Source: Phycisphaerae bacterium (lineage in GTDB: Bacteria; Planctomycetota; Phycisphaerae; Tepidisphaerales; Tepidisphaeraceae). Taken from it: a stretch of 64,000 nt of DNA. Made by a program: the position numbers and the translations under genes. Below are positions 33,977 to 43,424 of this stretch, piece by piece. The stretch covers positions 62,001 to 126,000 of the forward strand of contig BPJO01000001.1 of NCBI GenBank assembly GCA_026004655.1. Direction: 5' to 3'. The first letter of the stretch is position 1; each line of letters starts with the position of its first letter. The notes beneath the pieces are model-generated. The model was not told the DNA's origin, did no database searches, and saw nothing but the letters and a program-made list of their open reading frames with translations.

Positions 33977-35605
33977 ATGAGAATTCTGGTCGCCGACAAG
34001 TTGGCGGACGAGGGTCTTGATTTTTTGACCAAGTCCGGAGTTGCCTATGACGTCAAAATCGGTCTGAAAGAAACCGAGTTGGCATCGGAAATCCCGAATT
34101 ATGACGGTCTGATCGTTCGATCCGGTGCCAAAGTCACCGCCCGATGTCTGGAAAATCCGGGACGACTGCGCGCCATTGCCCGGGCAGGCGTCGGCGTGGA
34201 CAACATCGACCTCGAATCCGCCACCGCCAAGGGAGTTTTGGTCCTGAACACGGCTGCGGCATCGACGCTTTCGACCGCAGAACACGCCTGGGCACTTTTA
34301 ATGAGTCTGGCCAGAAAAATCCCTCTGGCAAATCAAAGCTTACGCACCGGCGAACTGGACTGGAAAAAGCGCAATACGTTCCAGGGCACGCAACTGGCAG
34401 GAAAAACACTTGGTGTCGTGGGGCTTGGTCGAATCGGGCAGACCGTCGCCGCTCGCGCGCTGGCGTTTGAAATGAAAGTCCTCGGATATGATCCGTATTA
34501 CCCGAACGAAACCGCCCTGGACGGACGGGTCAAAATGGTCAAGGATTTTGACGAGTTTCTCAAACAACTTGACGTCATCACGTTTCACGTTCCGGGGGGT
34601 GAACAAACCCGACATCTGCTCAATAAAGAACGTCTATTTAACGTCGCCAAAACCAATTTGCTGGTTATCAATGACGCCCGCGGCGAAGTGGTTGACGAAT
34701 ACGCCGTGGCCGAGGCCCTTCAAGCTAAACGCATCGCCGGAGCCGCTTTGGACGTATTCGAAACCGAACCCCCAGCCAAAGATCACCCTTTGTTTGCATG
34801 TCCCAACGCAGTGGTCACCCCCCACTTGGGAGCAAGTACCGACGAAGCCCAGACGGCCGTGAGCGTCGAAGCCTGCAAGGCTATGGTCGCGTTCCTTCAG
34901 AACGGTGAGATCCGTGGGGCGGTCAATGCCGGGGGTATCCGGCTGGACCTACCACCCGACGAAGCCCCGTTCGCCAAGCTGGCTTCGCGTATCGGAGCCC
35001 TGCTTAGCGCCTACGCCGAAGGTGGAATCAAGACCATCACGGTTCGCGCCAGCGGAACCAAAGCCCCCAAACATCTGAATACGCTGCTCCGATTGGCGAC
35101 GGTCGAATTGCTCAAAGCACATCTGACCGACCCGGTCAATGTCATCAATGTCGAGCATATCGCCCGGTCGCGAGGGATCGAGCTGGTCGGCATCCACGAA
35201 GCTCAGCCCCCTGCCGGGCTGGTTGGAGATATCGTCGGAATCCGGGTGCAAAGTGCCGACGGAGACAGTCATCGGATTCTCGGTACCGTCTACGCCGACG
35301 GCCTTCCACGCGTACTTCGATTTGATAACTTTAACATCGATATGATCCCCGAAGGACAAATGGTGTTGATCGAGAACGAAGACAAGCCCGGCGTCATCGG
35401 GATCGTAGGAACCAGCTTCGGTGATGCAGGAGTCAATATCGCCGACATGGTTATCAGTCGCGACATTCAGCCGGACGGTAAAGCCCATGCCTTAATGGTG
35501 CTCAAGGTCGATTCATCCCCGGACGAGGCGCTGACCAACCGTTTAAGGGCGCGTCCCGGTATTCGACGGGTTAAATGCGTCAAATTGCCCCCTCGCGATT
35601 CCTGA
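33977..35605 (+). CDS. serA: D-3-phosphoglycerate dehydrogenase
   Basis: The 542-residue protein is a long-form SerA. It has the substrate-binding N terminus (ILVADKLADEGLDFL, GLIVRSGAKVT), the NAD loop LGVVGLGRIGQTVAARA, the catalytic Arg (INDARGEVVDEYAVAE), Glu (ALDVFETEPP) and His (VTPHLGASTDEAQ). An intervening ASB-type domain and a C-terminal ACT domain (MVLIENEDKPGVIGIVGTSFGDAGVNIADMVISR) follow; the ACT domain is where serine usually acts as feedback inhibitor. GAGG sits five bases before the ATG. It oxidises 3-phosphoglycerate for serine synthesis. A strong terminator follows. The ~200-base gap upstream shows no recognised element. Confidence 0.96.
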   Translation: MRILVADKLADEGLDFLTKSGVAYDVKIGLKETELASEIPNYDGLIVRSGAKVTARCLENPGRLRAIARAGVGVDNIDLESATAKGVLVLNTAAASTLSTAEHAWALLMSLARKIPLANQSLRTGELDWKKRNTFQGTQLAGKTLGVVGLGRIGQTVAARALAFEMKVLGYDPYYPNETALDGRVKMVKDFDEFLKQLDVITFHVPGGEQTRHLLNKERLFNVAKTNLLVINDARGEVVDEYAVAEALQAKRIAGAALDVFETEPPAKDHPLFACPNAVVTPHLGASTDEAQTAVSVEACKAMVAFLQNGEIRGAVNAGGIRLDLPPDEAPFAKLASRIGALLSAYAEGGIKTITVRASGTKAPKHLNTLLRLATVELLKAHLTDPVNVINVEHIARSRGIELVGIHEAQPPAGLVGDIVGIRVQSADGDSHRILGTVYADGLPRVLRFDNFNIDMIPEGQMVLIENEDKPGVIGIVGTSFGDAGVNIADMVISRDIQPDGKAHALMVLKVDSSPDEALTNRLRARPGIRRVKCVKLPPRDS

Positions 35606-35637
35606 TTGTTGATTCATCCTGCTCCGGAGAAGCATTT

Positions 35638-35677
35638 CAGGCACAGCCTTGCGTTCGAGGCTGTGCCTGCTTTTTTT
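35638..35677 (+). terminator. Rho-independent terminator of serA
   Basis: CAGGCACAGCC (35638-35648) and GGCTGTGCCTG (35659-35669) form an 11-base-pair stem with a 10-base loop, followed by a run of T's at 35671-35677. It separates serA from the convergent pseudopilin operon. Confidence 0.9.
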
Positions 35678-35696
35678 CATGGGCCATTTTTCAGAA

Positions 35697-38600
35697 TCAG
35701 TTGGTCGGAACAGAATTGACTGACACCTGACCATTGGTCTGGGTATATCGACTTCGGTCCACGATCATGGCCGTGCGTCGCTCGACCACCAGCTCTGGAT
35801 TAGCAGTTCCGGTGTTTCGCCAACCCTGAAGCAGAATGTACACCGTGAAAGTATCCGATCGGGTGGTAATCAAGTTGGAAACACGGTTCAGGAGCATGAA
35901 CTGCTCTTCAAAATCCCGTCGAATCCCGTCGGTCGTCGGGTCAGAAGAATTGTTCCGCGTCAAATCATAAGGCGACAAGTCACCGGTACGGTCATCCGGC
36001 TCATCATTGGCCACAGAATCCCCGTTGGAATCTCCGTTGTTCAAAGCCGCCTGAGCGAAACGAAAATCGGGTACCTTGTAAAGGTCAAATACCGACAAGA
36101 AAGGCCCGATGTGATTGACGGTAGGATTCATCGCCTGATTCCCGTCTCGCCAGTAAACGATCGCCCGGGCCAGATCCTGATTGTCGTCCACGTCCGGATC
36201 ACCCGACTGCCATGACCGTAACTGGGGCACAGGACCGGAAATGTCCCAAGTGAACAGACGTGCATCATTCGGTGACAACCCGTGCGGAATCCAGGGTAAC
36301 ATCGCTAGCACCTCGACCGGTGCCGTGTTGATGTTGATTAATCCGGGTACGGGACTGGTGTTTTCCAAGGTGTCGTCGGTTGCAGGACCGTTAACCCGGT
36401 TGGCAGCGCCTGAACCACTATTATTGACCGCGACGGGAACCGGCAATGTATTTCCGGACACGGCATTGTTGGACGAGTTAAAGGTCCAATACCCATACTC
36501 GTTCGCCCGGACATTGGGCATGTAATCGTTGGACGGCGAATACACCGAGAAGAAATCAAATAATCGACGGGCAAACCGGTACCGCCACTTGGTCGGATCG
36601 GTCCCGTAATCATTATAGACCGCGCTACCGTCGGTGTATTCGGTGGGTACACCATTGGCCAGCGTAGGTCGAAGGGGGGCAAATCGACCGATCTGCTCCG
36701 TCGATTGCAGGTCATTGGTAGCAGGACCGTCGTCGTTAGGATCGGTATCCTCAGCCATCGCAGCATCCATCGTGATGGAGTTCACTTCCAGGACACGATC
36801 ATTGTCAGGGGTATTGTCCGTATTCTCCGGCAACGTCGGATCGAAAATCAGATAAGGACCGATGAACGGGACTTGTAACAGGTCCCCCGACCTTGCGAAC
36901 TTACCGAAGGGGAACTGGTTCGCAGTCGGTTTCAGGTAATTAATGCCCGGCCAATCCCGAGCCCAAACCTGAACGGTAAATACCTTGTCCTGACGAACGG
37001 TGGGGTTGGCGTCTGTCAACGTCGGACGCGGGGAAAGGGGGGAATCGGGATTCGACCACCCCCCGCCTCGATCCAGATCCCACGGATCTCGTTCGGTTCC
37101 TCCGGGGGTCCAGAACGGCGCATAGGCTGTGCCTTGTTGTCGGGGTAACGGATTAGCGGCCATGGCGACGGGTTGCTCGGATTTGGAACCGTCATACCGT
37201 CCCGGGTAGACAAACTCCCACAACGGATTTTGATACGGTGAAGCGCTATCCGGGGGATTGGTACGATTGATTCTGCGTTGGTAATGCCACGCCGTCACTT
37301 GCAGACTCGTGATGATTGACTGAAACTCATTATCCGGTGGACGGTTGATCATCAACCCACTGAGGTCAAAGGAATCCAGCGGGGCAAAATCATTGAGCAG
37401 ACTGGGGTTCGTGATGTTCGTCGGGAATGTATTGGTATACACCAGCGTCTGAACGTCCGTGGTAGTGACCCCATTTTGCATGACCGAACGGTTCTCGATT
37501 CTAGCACCAAGGGGACGCATCAGGATGAACTCGCGATTAAACACTGCATCCAGATTTCTGACGTAAACGACATTGAAATCGGGCATGCTCGCCGCACGGA
37601 CAGCTCCGATCGTGCCCGTCGCGCTCCAACCCGACAAGGAGCCAGCATCCGGATTAGCACTGCCCGGACGATACGTGGCCGATACCCCGTCCGGTCCAGC
37701 AGCCCGATAGTTTTCCATCACCAGATACCCACGGGCGGGGATGACCAACCGCCCGGGCGTGTAGGGATTGTTATCCAGGTTGCTTTCAAAACCACCGGTT
37801 GCGGTAAAGTCGATCGGTTCGGGCAGTGTGGTGGCATCGACGAGTTGCATGTGGGGCAATTGAGGAGGTGCCCCCATCAGTCGATCGGTGTCTCCATGAC
37901 GCCGCAACAACGCAAACCGACATTCTGTAATGTCAATGGGGATATCGTGGGGGTTATAAAACTCGATCGCTACATACCCTCTCGGATTCGGACCATTAAC
38001 CCCCCCGGGAAGCGGACCCGGAGAGGACGCGTCGTTATGCGCAAAGACTTCGGTCAGGTAGGGCTGACGACTGACACCATACATCCGAACACGGACCGTC
38101 TGAGGCGTATTGTTGATATGAGCGGTCAAGTCAACGTCTTGCCGAGTCAGGACATCGGGACTAGCCACCGGTGCATTTGCAGAGGGATTGGTCAGGGGAA
38201 CATGGTTCCACAATCGCATATTAAGCAGATTTTTTGCAGCCAAAGCCGCCCGGAGAATCATGACCTGGTCGGCTGTCATGTAAGGCGTACCGTTATAAGG
38301 CGGATTAACTGCGGCCGAGGCAGTGGGTGTAGAGCGAATGGGTGATCGGAACATCCCCGCTGGGTGAGCGTCGTTGACCGTCCCGATGGCAGCATGGGTG
38401 TTCGAATCAAACGCCATTCCCTGATACGGAGTATACACAGGATTACTGTAAAAGTTCGAAATATTGGCCTGATTAAAGATCGTTCCGCTATTGGGCTGGT
38501 TGCTCGCTGTTGGTTCTGCAAAGACCTGCCAAAACGCGCGAAACAGCTCATTAAACCCAGCCGTGTTGATTGAGGCCTTGGGGACACTCACTTTTGCATC

Positions 38601-40016
38601 CCCTGCTGTCGGACCTGCAGTAGCAGGCGCGTCCCAACTCATCAAAGGGTGAGGCCAGGTCGCTGACGGTATTGTACCGTAGATCGTTGGTGTCATCTGA
38701 CGGAAGTTTGAATCCGCTGTGATTAACGCTCGACGTGGTCGGAATGGAACAAACAAACTGGTGTTGACCGGAGGGAGTTCAAAAAACGTATCAAACCAAC
38801 CTCCTAGTGTGTTGGCTTGATTGGGTTGATAAGCCACGGTCGGAACTCCCGTCGTCAGGAGGCTTTCTTCAAGATCATTTTCAAGTTGGGTGCGGCTATC
38901 CAGAGAGTCCCGAAGAATAAATCGGGACGCCAGACCGATGGTGTCACTGATCTGATAGGCACGATAATTTACTCCGTTGCGAACGCGTCCGGGGTTGTTC
39001 ACCCGCATCGCTAATTGATGATGGATCGCGTCACCCACGGTCAGCCAAGTCATGTCAGTACGCGGGGTGTTATCATCCAGCAGGGGCGGTCCGACATCAC
39101 TACCGGTGGGCGCAGCGGTCGTATTCAGCTTCCACTGATTCACTCGATTGAACTCTGCCCCCATGCCATTCATGACCGTTCCGACCGTGTAAGTGTTCAA
39201 CATCTCCAACAGACCGACGTTGGTCAGGAAGAACCCATGAATGCCATAATCCAGACGATTTCCGGAGGCATCAAAGTCGAACCATCGAGACCAAGCGGTC
39301 GAAGCATTGACAGCCGATCCGTTGTCGATGATCCGAAAATAAGCGTAGTATTCCACACCATTGATCTTTCCGATCGGGAGTTTGACCGGAAGAGAATCGG
39401 CGATTCCGTCCCCATCGGCGTCACCGGCAAACAGCATCGTGCCGTTCAGGGAAAGAGATAAGTTGGAATTCGTGGCTGCGGTAAAACCGGCCGCTGGGTT
39501 GGTGTCGTATGTAAAGACCGGTTGCATCAATCCGTTGTAGGGAATTCCGTGAGGAACCAGAATCGGACGGGATGTGAAATTGTAGTTGTAGACCTGACCG
39601 GTGGGTGATTCAAAAAAAGCCCCTACAAGCGGACCGGTGATTCCTACCCACCCCCCGGGATTATTCGCGCTCCAAGGTTGAACCGGATCGAATGTGGTAG
39701 GCACGCGAGACGCCAACCATGGTGTGGACCACACCGAGGTCGCACCGTTGGTCGTGTCAAAATACTCCGCTGCGGTGAAAGAAACGGTTTTATCGTTCAT
39801 GATCGCCGATGCTGCGATACTCCGACAGGCTTCGAGTAACAGATCGACTTGGGTGTTGAACTCATTCTGCTTGGTCGTTACCCGATCCACCCGCGCGGTA
39901 GACAGATACGCTGTCGCTGCCAGCGCCAGCAGGACCAGCACCCCGACCACAAAGACCAACACCGACCCCCGGCGGTCACGGTCTGAACGCTTGTTTAATC
40001 GACGATTGGTGATCAT
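35697..40016 (-). CDS. Giant GspK-like minor pseudopilin
   Basis: The ATG at 40016 gives 1439 residues. The N terminus is basic and leads into one helix, RRGSVLVFVVGVLVLLALAATAYLSTARVD, the layout of GspK-type prepilins, which naturally lack Glu5. Near residue 1280 it has PGLININTAPVEVLAMLP, the GspK signature (LNINTA..VL) of the helix-hairpin-like domain that caps the pseudopilus tip. Ordinary GspK proteins have 300-350 residues; this one has about 1000 extra, beta-rich, Asn/Thr/Pro-rich residues in between. It is the last gene of the pseudopilin operon, 90 bases after the GspJ-like gene, which is the usual I-J-K order. No secretin or ATPase is nearby. Confidence 0.8.
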   Translation of the reverse strand: MITNRRLNKRSDRDRRGSVLVFVVGVLVLLALAATAYLSTARVDRVTTKQNEFNTQVDLLLEACRSIAASAIMNDKTVSFTAAEYFDTTNGATSVWSTPWLASRVPTTFDPVQPWSANNPGGWVGITGPLVGAFFESPTGQVYNYNFTSRPILVPHGIPYNGLMQPVFTYDTNPAAGFTAATNSNLSLSLNGTMLFAGDADGDGIADSLPVKLPIGKINGVEYYAYFRIIDNGSAVNASTAWSRWFDFDASGNRLDYGIHGFFLTNVGLLEMLNTYTVGTVMNGMGAEFNRVNQWKLNTTAAPTGSDVGPPLLDDNTPRTDMTWLTVGDAIHHQLAMRVNNPGRVRNGVNYRAYQISDTIGLASRFILRDSLDSRTQLENDLEESLLTTGVPTVAYQPNQANTLGGWFDTFFELPPVNTSLFVPFRPRRALITADSNFRQMTPTIYGTIPSATWPHPLMSWDAPATAGPTAGDAKVSVPKASINTAGFNELFRAFWQVFAEPTASNQPNSGTIFNQANISNFYSNPVYTPYQGMAFDSNTHAAIGTVNDAHPAGMFRSPIRSTPTASAAVNPPYNGTPYMTADQVMILRAALAAKNLLNMRLWNHVPLTNPSANAPVASPDVLTRQDVDLTAHINNTPQTVRVRMYGVSRQPYLTEVFAHNDASSPGPLPGGVNGPNPRGYVAIEFYNPHDIPIDITECRFALLRRHGDTDRLMGAPPQLPHMQLVDATTLPEPIDFTATGGFESNLDNNPYTPGRLVIPARGYLVMENYRAAGPDGVSATYRPGSANPDAGSLSGWSATGTIGAVRAASMPDFNVVYVRNLDAVFNREFILMRPLGARIENRSVMQNGVTTTDVQTLVYTNTFPTNITNPSLLNDFAPLDSFDLSGLMINRPPDNEFQSIITSLQVTAWHYQRRINRTNPPDSASPYQNPLWEFVYPGRYDGSKSEQPVAMAANPLPRQQGTAYAPFWTPGGTERDPWDLDRGGGWSNPDSPLSPRPTLTDANPTVRQDKVFTVQVWARDWPGINYLKPTANQFPFGKFARSGDLLQVPFIGPYLIFDPTLPENTDNTPDNDRVLEVNSITMDAAMAEDTDPNDDGPATNDLQSTEQIGRFAPLRPTLANGVPTEYTDGSAVYNDYGTDPTKWRYRFARRLFDFFSVYSPSNDYMPNVRANEYGYWTFNSSNNAVSGNTLPVPVAVNNSGSGAANRVNGPATDDTLENTSPVPGLININTAPVEVLAMLPWIPHGLSPNDARLFTWDISGPVPQLRSWQSGDPDVDDNQDLARAIVYWRDGNQAMNPTVNHIGPFLSVFDLYKVPDFRFAQAALNNGDSNGDSVANDEPDDRTGDLSPYDLTRNNSSDPTTDGIRRDFEEQFMLLNRVSNLITTRSDTFTVYILLQGWRNTGTANPELVVERRTAMIVDRSRYTQTNGQVSVNSVPTN

Positions 40017-40112
40017 GGGCAAACCTCAGCTCAACTCATTTCCTTAAACGATCCAAAGGGTTTAACTCAGTTCCGGGTTACCGGGTTGCAACATGTCGAA
40101 TCCCGTCGATGT

Positions 40113-41558
40113 TCAATAACCCACGTTAAAGACGTACTCGAAACTCTGTCCTTCAAGCAGTCGACCTTCGGCTTCGGGACGATCGATGACCAACGTGATA
40201 CGGATCATTTTCGGACGATTCAAATCGGTCGGACCCCAGGCTGCGATATACCGGCTCAGTGTTACACCCGAGTTCGAATAATTTGATAAAGCCGACGTTG
40301 TGGGCAACACTCGCTCGAACACAGGAGCAGTCCCCCCCGCCACGTCACGGACCGGGACCACGTCACCGTCCGACGCGCTAATGATCCCGTTACCGTTAGT
40401 ATCTCGTGGCATGCCGTACCACCTGACTTGACCGGTCCCGGGCACGTAGTCGATCTGACCGTCGGATTCGAAAACGGTGCCGTTGCTATTCACATCTTCC
40501 ACTGCACCGGTCGAAGGGTTCTGCTCAAGAAAGTCTCCGGCAAACTCCACAATGAATTGCGTACAAGCGGGAACAAAAATCGGGACCTGCTGGGCTACTT
40601 TTTGAGCATCCAGGGGGCGAACTTGAAAAGGATTAGCCCGGATACGACCGACGCGCGTTGAACCAGCGTCTTCAAAAATCATATGAGACAACGGAGAAGA
40701 CGCGTTGAGAACATCTTGTTTGAACTGGGCCAGAGTCACTGCTGCCATGTCGTACTCAAAATTCAACAGGGCGTCATTGGGTTGGCTGCTAGTCGTACGA
40801 AATGCCAGCGGACGCAAATCCCCATTCCCGTAGGGAATGGCAACAGCGCTTCCTCCATTGATGGTCGAAGGGTCCTTCATGAGCACCGTCACGCGTCCGA
40901 GAATCCATTGCGTGGCAAACCGATTGTTGTCATTCCGGTTCGTCGCACTGACGTGATTATCTCCCGGTCCATAATAGGTGGGAGAAGTATCGTTATTGGC
41001 CAAGGTGAGGTGACCATACCAGATCCACGCTTCTCGGGAGGCGTCAGCAATGATCAGAGCATTTCCATTGCCGGTCTGACGAGCGTACTTGTCGATCGCG
41101 AAGAACCCAACGGTATCAATCCGGTGATTGCGGAAGTTATAGATCGCCTGAGAGAGCGTTTCCTCGTTACCATCTCCGTCGAAGTCGGCACTTGCGATGT
41201 TACCGTCGGTGTCACTGAGAGAATCGTTGGAGTTACGGAAGGCGTATTGACGGTCGCTGACAATGTACATTACGGGCGAGACGGTCGCCGGAGCCGCGGC
41301 GGAGAAATCCCGGGCAAAGACCGCTTGGGCCGCCTGCGCGTCACGGACCGCAGCGTTGATCGCCTGTCCCCCACCGATCGTCTTGGAAGCGATCGAGAAA
41401 ATCTGTGCACAAGCCAGCATCAACACGGTCACCAGCGCACAGGTCACGAGCAACTCGGTGAGCGTGAATCCCTCTCTCCGGTCTACGGGTCCGCGCCCGG
41501 TATACCTGATTGCAAACCTGTTCACAAAATTGTGTTGACGGGTCATATCCTGTCTCAT
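40113..41558 (-). CDS. GspJ-like pseudopilin
   Basis: The 481-residue protein has a long basic leader ending REG and then FTLTELLVTCALVTVLMLACAQIF, a class III prepilin signal with Glu5. The position after the GspI-like gene and before GspK-like, the length, and the AVRDAQAAQAVFARDFSAAAP helix that follows the membrane part fit GspJ (minor pseudopilin of the tip complex). The mature domain contains acidic loops (ADFDGDGNEE, DTNGNGIISASDGD) resembling calcium-binding sites, as known in pseudopilins. Its ATG overlaps the preceding stop as ATGA. It is larger than typical GspJ (about 200 residues). Confidence 0.8.
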   Translation of the reverse strand: MRQDMTRQHNFVNRFAIRYTGRGPVDRREGFTLTELLVTCALVTVLMLACAQIFSIASKTIGGGQAINAAVRDAQAAQAVFARDFSAAAPATVSPVMYIVSDRQYAFRNSNDSLSDTDGNIASADFDGDGNEETLSQAIYNFRNHRIDTVGFFAIDKYARQTGNGNALIIADASREAWIWYGHLTLANNDTSPTYYGPGDNHVSATNRNDNNRFATQWILGRVTVLMKDPSTINGGSAVAIPYGNGDLRPLAFRTTSSQPNDALLNFEYDMAAVTLAQFKQDVLNASSPLSHMIFEDAGSTRVGRIRANPFQVRPLDAQKVAQQVPIFVPACTQFIVEFAGDFLEQNPSTGAVEDVNSNGTVFESDGQIDYVPGTGQVRWYGMPRDTNGNGIISASDGDVVPVRDVAGGTAPVFERVLPTTSALSNYSNSGVTLSRYIAAWGPTDLNRPKMIRITLVIDRPEAEGRLLEGQSFEYVFNVGY

Positions 41559-42574
41559 TTCAGCGGAATAAATGTCGTATAACAGGCCACATCCATCGTC
41601 GTTCCTTCGAAATCATTTCCGGGTCCCGTCCGGTTGCGTCCGACGATATAGGCTTGGGCGTTAACCAGTCGGGGAACGACCGCTGTGCGTTTTGGGGTGG
41701 TGGGGTTGTTGTCGTGGTCGTATTGAAACGTCGCATCAAACTCGTATCCCGGAAACGCTTGAAAATCTGTTCCGGTTTGACTCCCGAGTCGGAAGATGCG
41801 TCCGTTCAGGAAACCCACGGGCACCGCGGCCTGAGCGGCGTTGTTGTAGGCGGAGTTGGTCGGTTCGTCCCGGTCATAAATCGCGCCCCGGGCGGTTGAA
41901 TCCGAAAGATTGTCGTTGGCGATGACCAGAAATGACCCCGGCGAAGCGGCAGAGGCGTTGTACTGATTACCGTTTGACACAGGCAGATTGGAAATCGTGA
42001 AAATGTTATTGTTCACATCCAGGCGTACGGGACGTGGTTCCAGAGACCGGACACCATCCTGGACGTTAAAATCATCGGCAGACGTGAAAGGTTGAGAACG
42101 ATTGACCACGAAGAGGATGATCTGGGCGGTTCTATTATTCCCAACGATACGGCGGTAAAGTCCCACCCACGCATACCGAGGGTCTGCAGGAGAAATCATG
42201 TTGTCCTGGGCGATCCGGGTCAGTGTATTGGTCGTACCAGGTTGTTGAAGGGGACTAATGGATGAGTTCGTAAAGTCGGATTCCCTGGCCAACCTTTCCA
42301 ACGTCGCCGCTGCGGATCGCGCCAGTGAGGCAGTCTGGGTTTCATCAAAATTGCTTTTAGTCTGGGCCAATCCCACCGGAAAAATCGCGGCCACCAGAAT
42401 GAATCCGATCCCCAAAATCATGACCGCGAATAACAGCTCGGTGAATGAAAAACCTGTCCGAAACGTCTCAACTGGTGTACGTAAAACCCCACTCCCCTGA
42501 CAACACCTTGTCACACCCCGGGAGGTGGATCGCGCCTTTTCAGATGGAATCAGTCGGGCTTGCATTTTATTCAC
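41555..42574 (-). CDS. GspI-like pseudopilin
   Basis: This 339-residue protein has a long N-terminal leader of ~40 residues, then TGFSFTELLFAVMILGIGFILVAAIFPVGL, a type III signal with Glu5 and a long hydrophobic helix like GspI/PilV. 'F.E.L.A..IL..G' is the usual GspI form. The mature domain (residues ~75-339) has no recognisable enzyme motif. Its start overlaps the end of the GspH-like gene by eight bases, and its stop overlaps the GspJ-like start by four, so expression is translationally coupled. A minor pseudopilin role is inferred from order and signal. Confidence 0.8.
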   Translation of the reverse strand: MNKMQARLIPSEKARSTSRGVTRCCQGSGVLRTPVETFRTGFSFTELLFAVMILGIGFILVAAIFPVGLAQTKSNFDETQTASLARSAAATLERLARESDFTNSSISPLQQPGTTNTLTRIAQDNMISPADPRYAWVGLYRRIVGNNRTAQIILFVVNRSQPFTSADDFNVQDGVRSLEPRPVRLDVNNNIFTISNLPVSNGNQYNASAASPGSFLVIANDNLSDSTARGAIYDRDEPTNSAYNNAAQAAVPVGFLNGRIFRLGSQTGTDFQAFPGYEFDATFQYDHDNNPTTPKRTAVVPRLVNAQAYIVGRNRTGPGNDFEGTTMDVACYTTFIPLK

Positions 42575-43421
42575 CTTTCACCACCGTCGCGTTGTACCGA
42601 TTGACCAAAAGAGGCGTACCGTTGTTGTCGATCCAAGTTTGCTTTGCTGAGGGGGTTTGACCTTCGGTTTCGGATTTGAATCGTTCGTCTTCGAACAGCA
42701 TCAACCCGATTTGAGAAGCAACCTGAGTTCCGGGACCGGTAGCACTGTCATCGATCTGTCGATATAGTTCACTTTCTTGAGCGACCACCACTTGCCGCGA
42801 AGTCAACATCCCGTTTTCGTCAAATAAGATAAGTCCCGTATCGGAATAGATTGTTTCAGGTGATGATGCATTAACATTTATTGATGCTGCTGACAAACCG
42901 ATCGGGAGCAACAATCGTTCGGACCCGTCGACTCGTTCGACCGGAGGATAACCGTTATTCAAAAACCCGTTGGTGGTCGGATGAATCGCTTGCCAGCTAC
43001 TCGCGTCGAACGTATTGCCTGATGTATGGGCGGTCTGACAAACAAAATAGCTGTAATTCGGACTAGTTCCGGTTTTGACCCAATCTCCTATGTTGTAAGG
43101 GGTATTGGGTGTCCATATCGAAACGGATTTGAGCTCGACCAATGCCATCGCGTAACGCCCGGACGCTTGTTCGCGATAGAACGCGATACCGAACGGTCGT
43201 TGGAGACCGATCGCTTCTGAACGCGCCCGGGCCAACGACGCACTGACGACATTGATCGCATTTTCGATGCTGTTATTGCCCCGCAAAACACTAAACGTCG
43301 GAATGGCGATCGTAATCAGAAGGACGATCAGACCGATCACCACCAAGAGTTCGGTCAGCGTAAACGCCCGAGGGCGAGCGTGCGCACGATGGTAACGGGT
43401 TGTCGGTCTTGGTGTGATCAT
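42567..43421 (-). CDS. GspH/FimT-like pseudopilin with inserted carbohydrate-binding-like segment
   Basis: The 284-residue protein has RAFTLTELLVVIGLIVLLITIAIPTF followed by a helix with ASLARARSEAIGLQRPFGIAFYRE, the GspH/FimT pattern ('A...ARSEAI.R'). At residues ~105-148 an insert reads WTPNTPYNIGDWVKT, YFVCQTAHTSG and SSWQAI, which resembles the small chitin-binding (CBM5/12-like) fold with its spaced Trp/Tyr and 'Y..GD.V' start. The rest is beta-rich and ends near FEDERFKSETEG. It lies three bases after the preceding gene and overlaps the next by eight. It would be a minor pseudopilin. Confidence 0.78.
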   Translation of the reverse strand: MITPRPTTRYHRAHARPRAFTLTELLVVIGLIVLLITIAIPTFSVLRGNNSIENAINVVSASLARARSEAIGLQRPFGIAFYREQASGRYAMALVELKSVSIWTPNTPYNIGDWVKTGTSPNYSYFVCQTAHTSGNTFDASSWQAIHPTTNGFLNNGYPPVERVDGSERLLLPIGLSAASINVNASSPETIYSDTGLILFDENGMLTSRQVVVAQESELYRQIDDSATGPGTQVASQIGLMLFEDERFKSETEGQTPSAKQTWIDNNGTPLLVNRYNATVVKGE

Positions 43422-43424
43422 GGG

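Noticed and set aside
37476-38345. 289-residue plus-strand open frame inside the GspK-like gene
   Set aside because: It is antisense to a clear 1439-residue coding sequence, has basic low-quality composition and no domain or ribosome site.
40683-41582. 299-residue plus-strand open frame opposite the GspJ-like gene
   Set aside because: Antisense shadow of a gene with a clear prepilin signal; no start site or family match.
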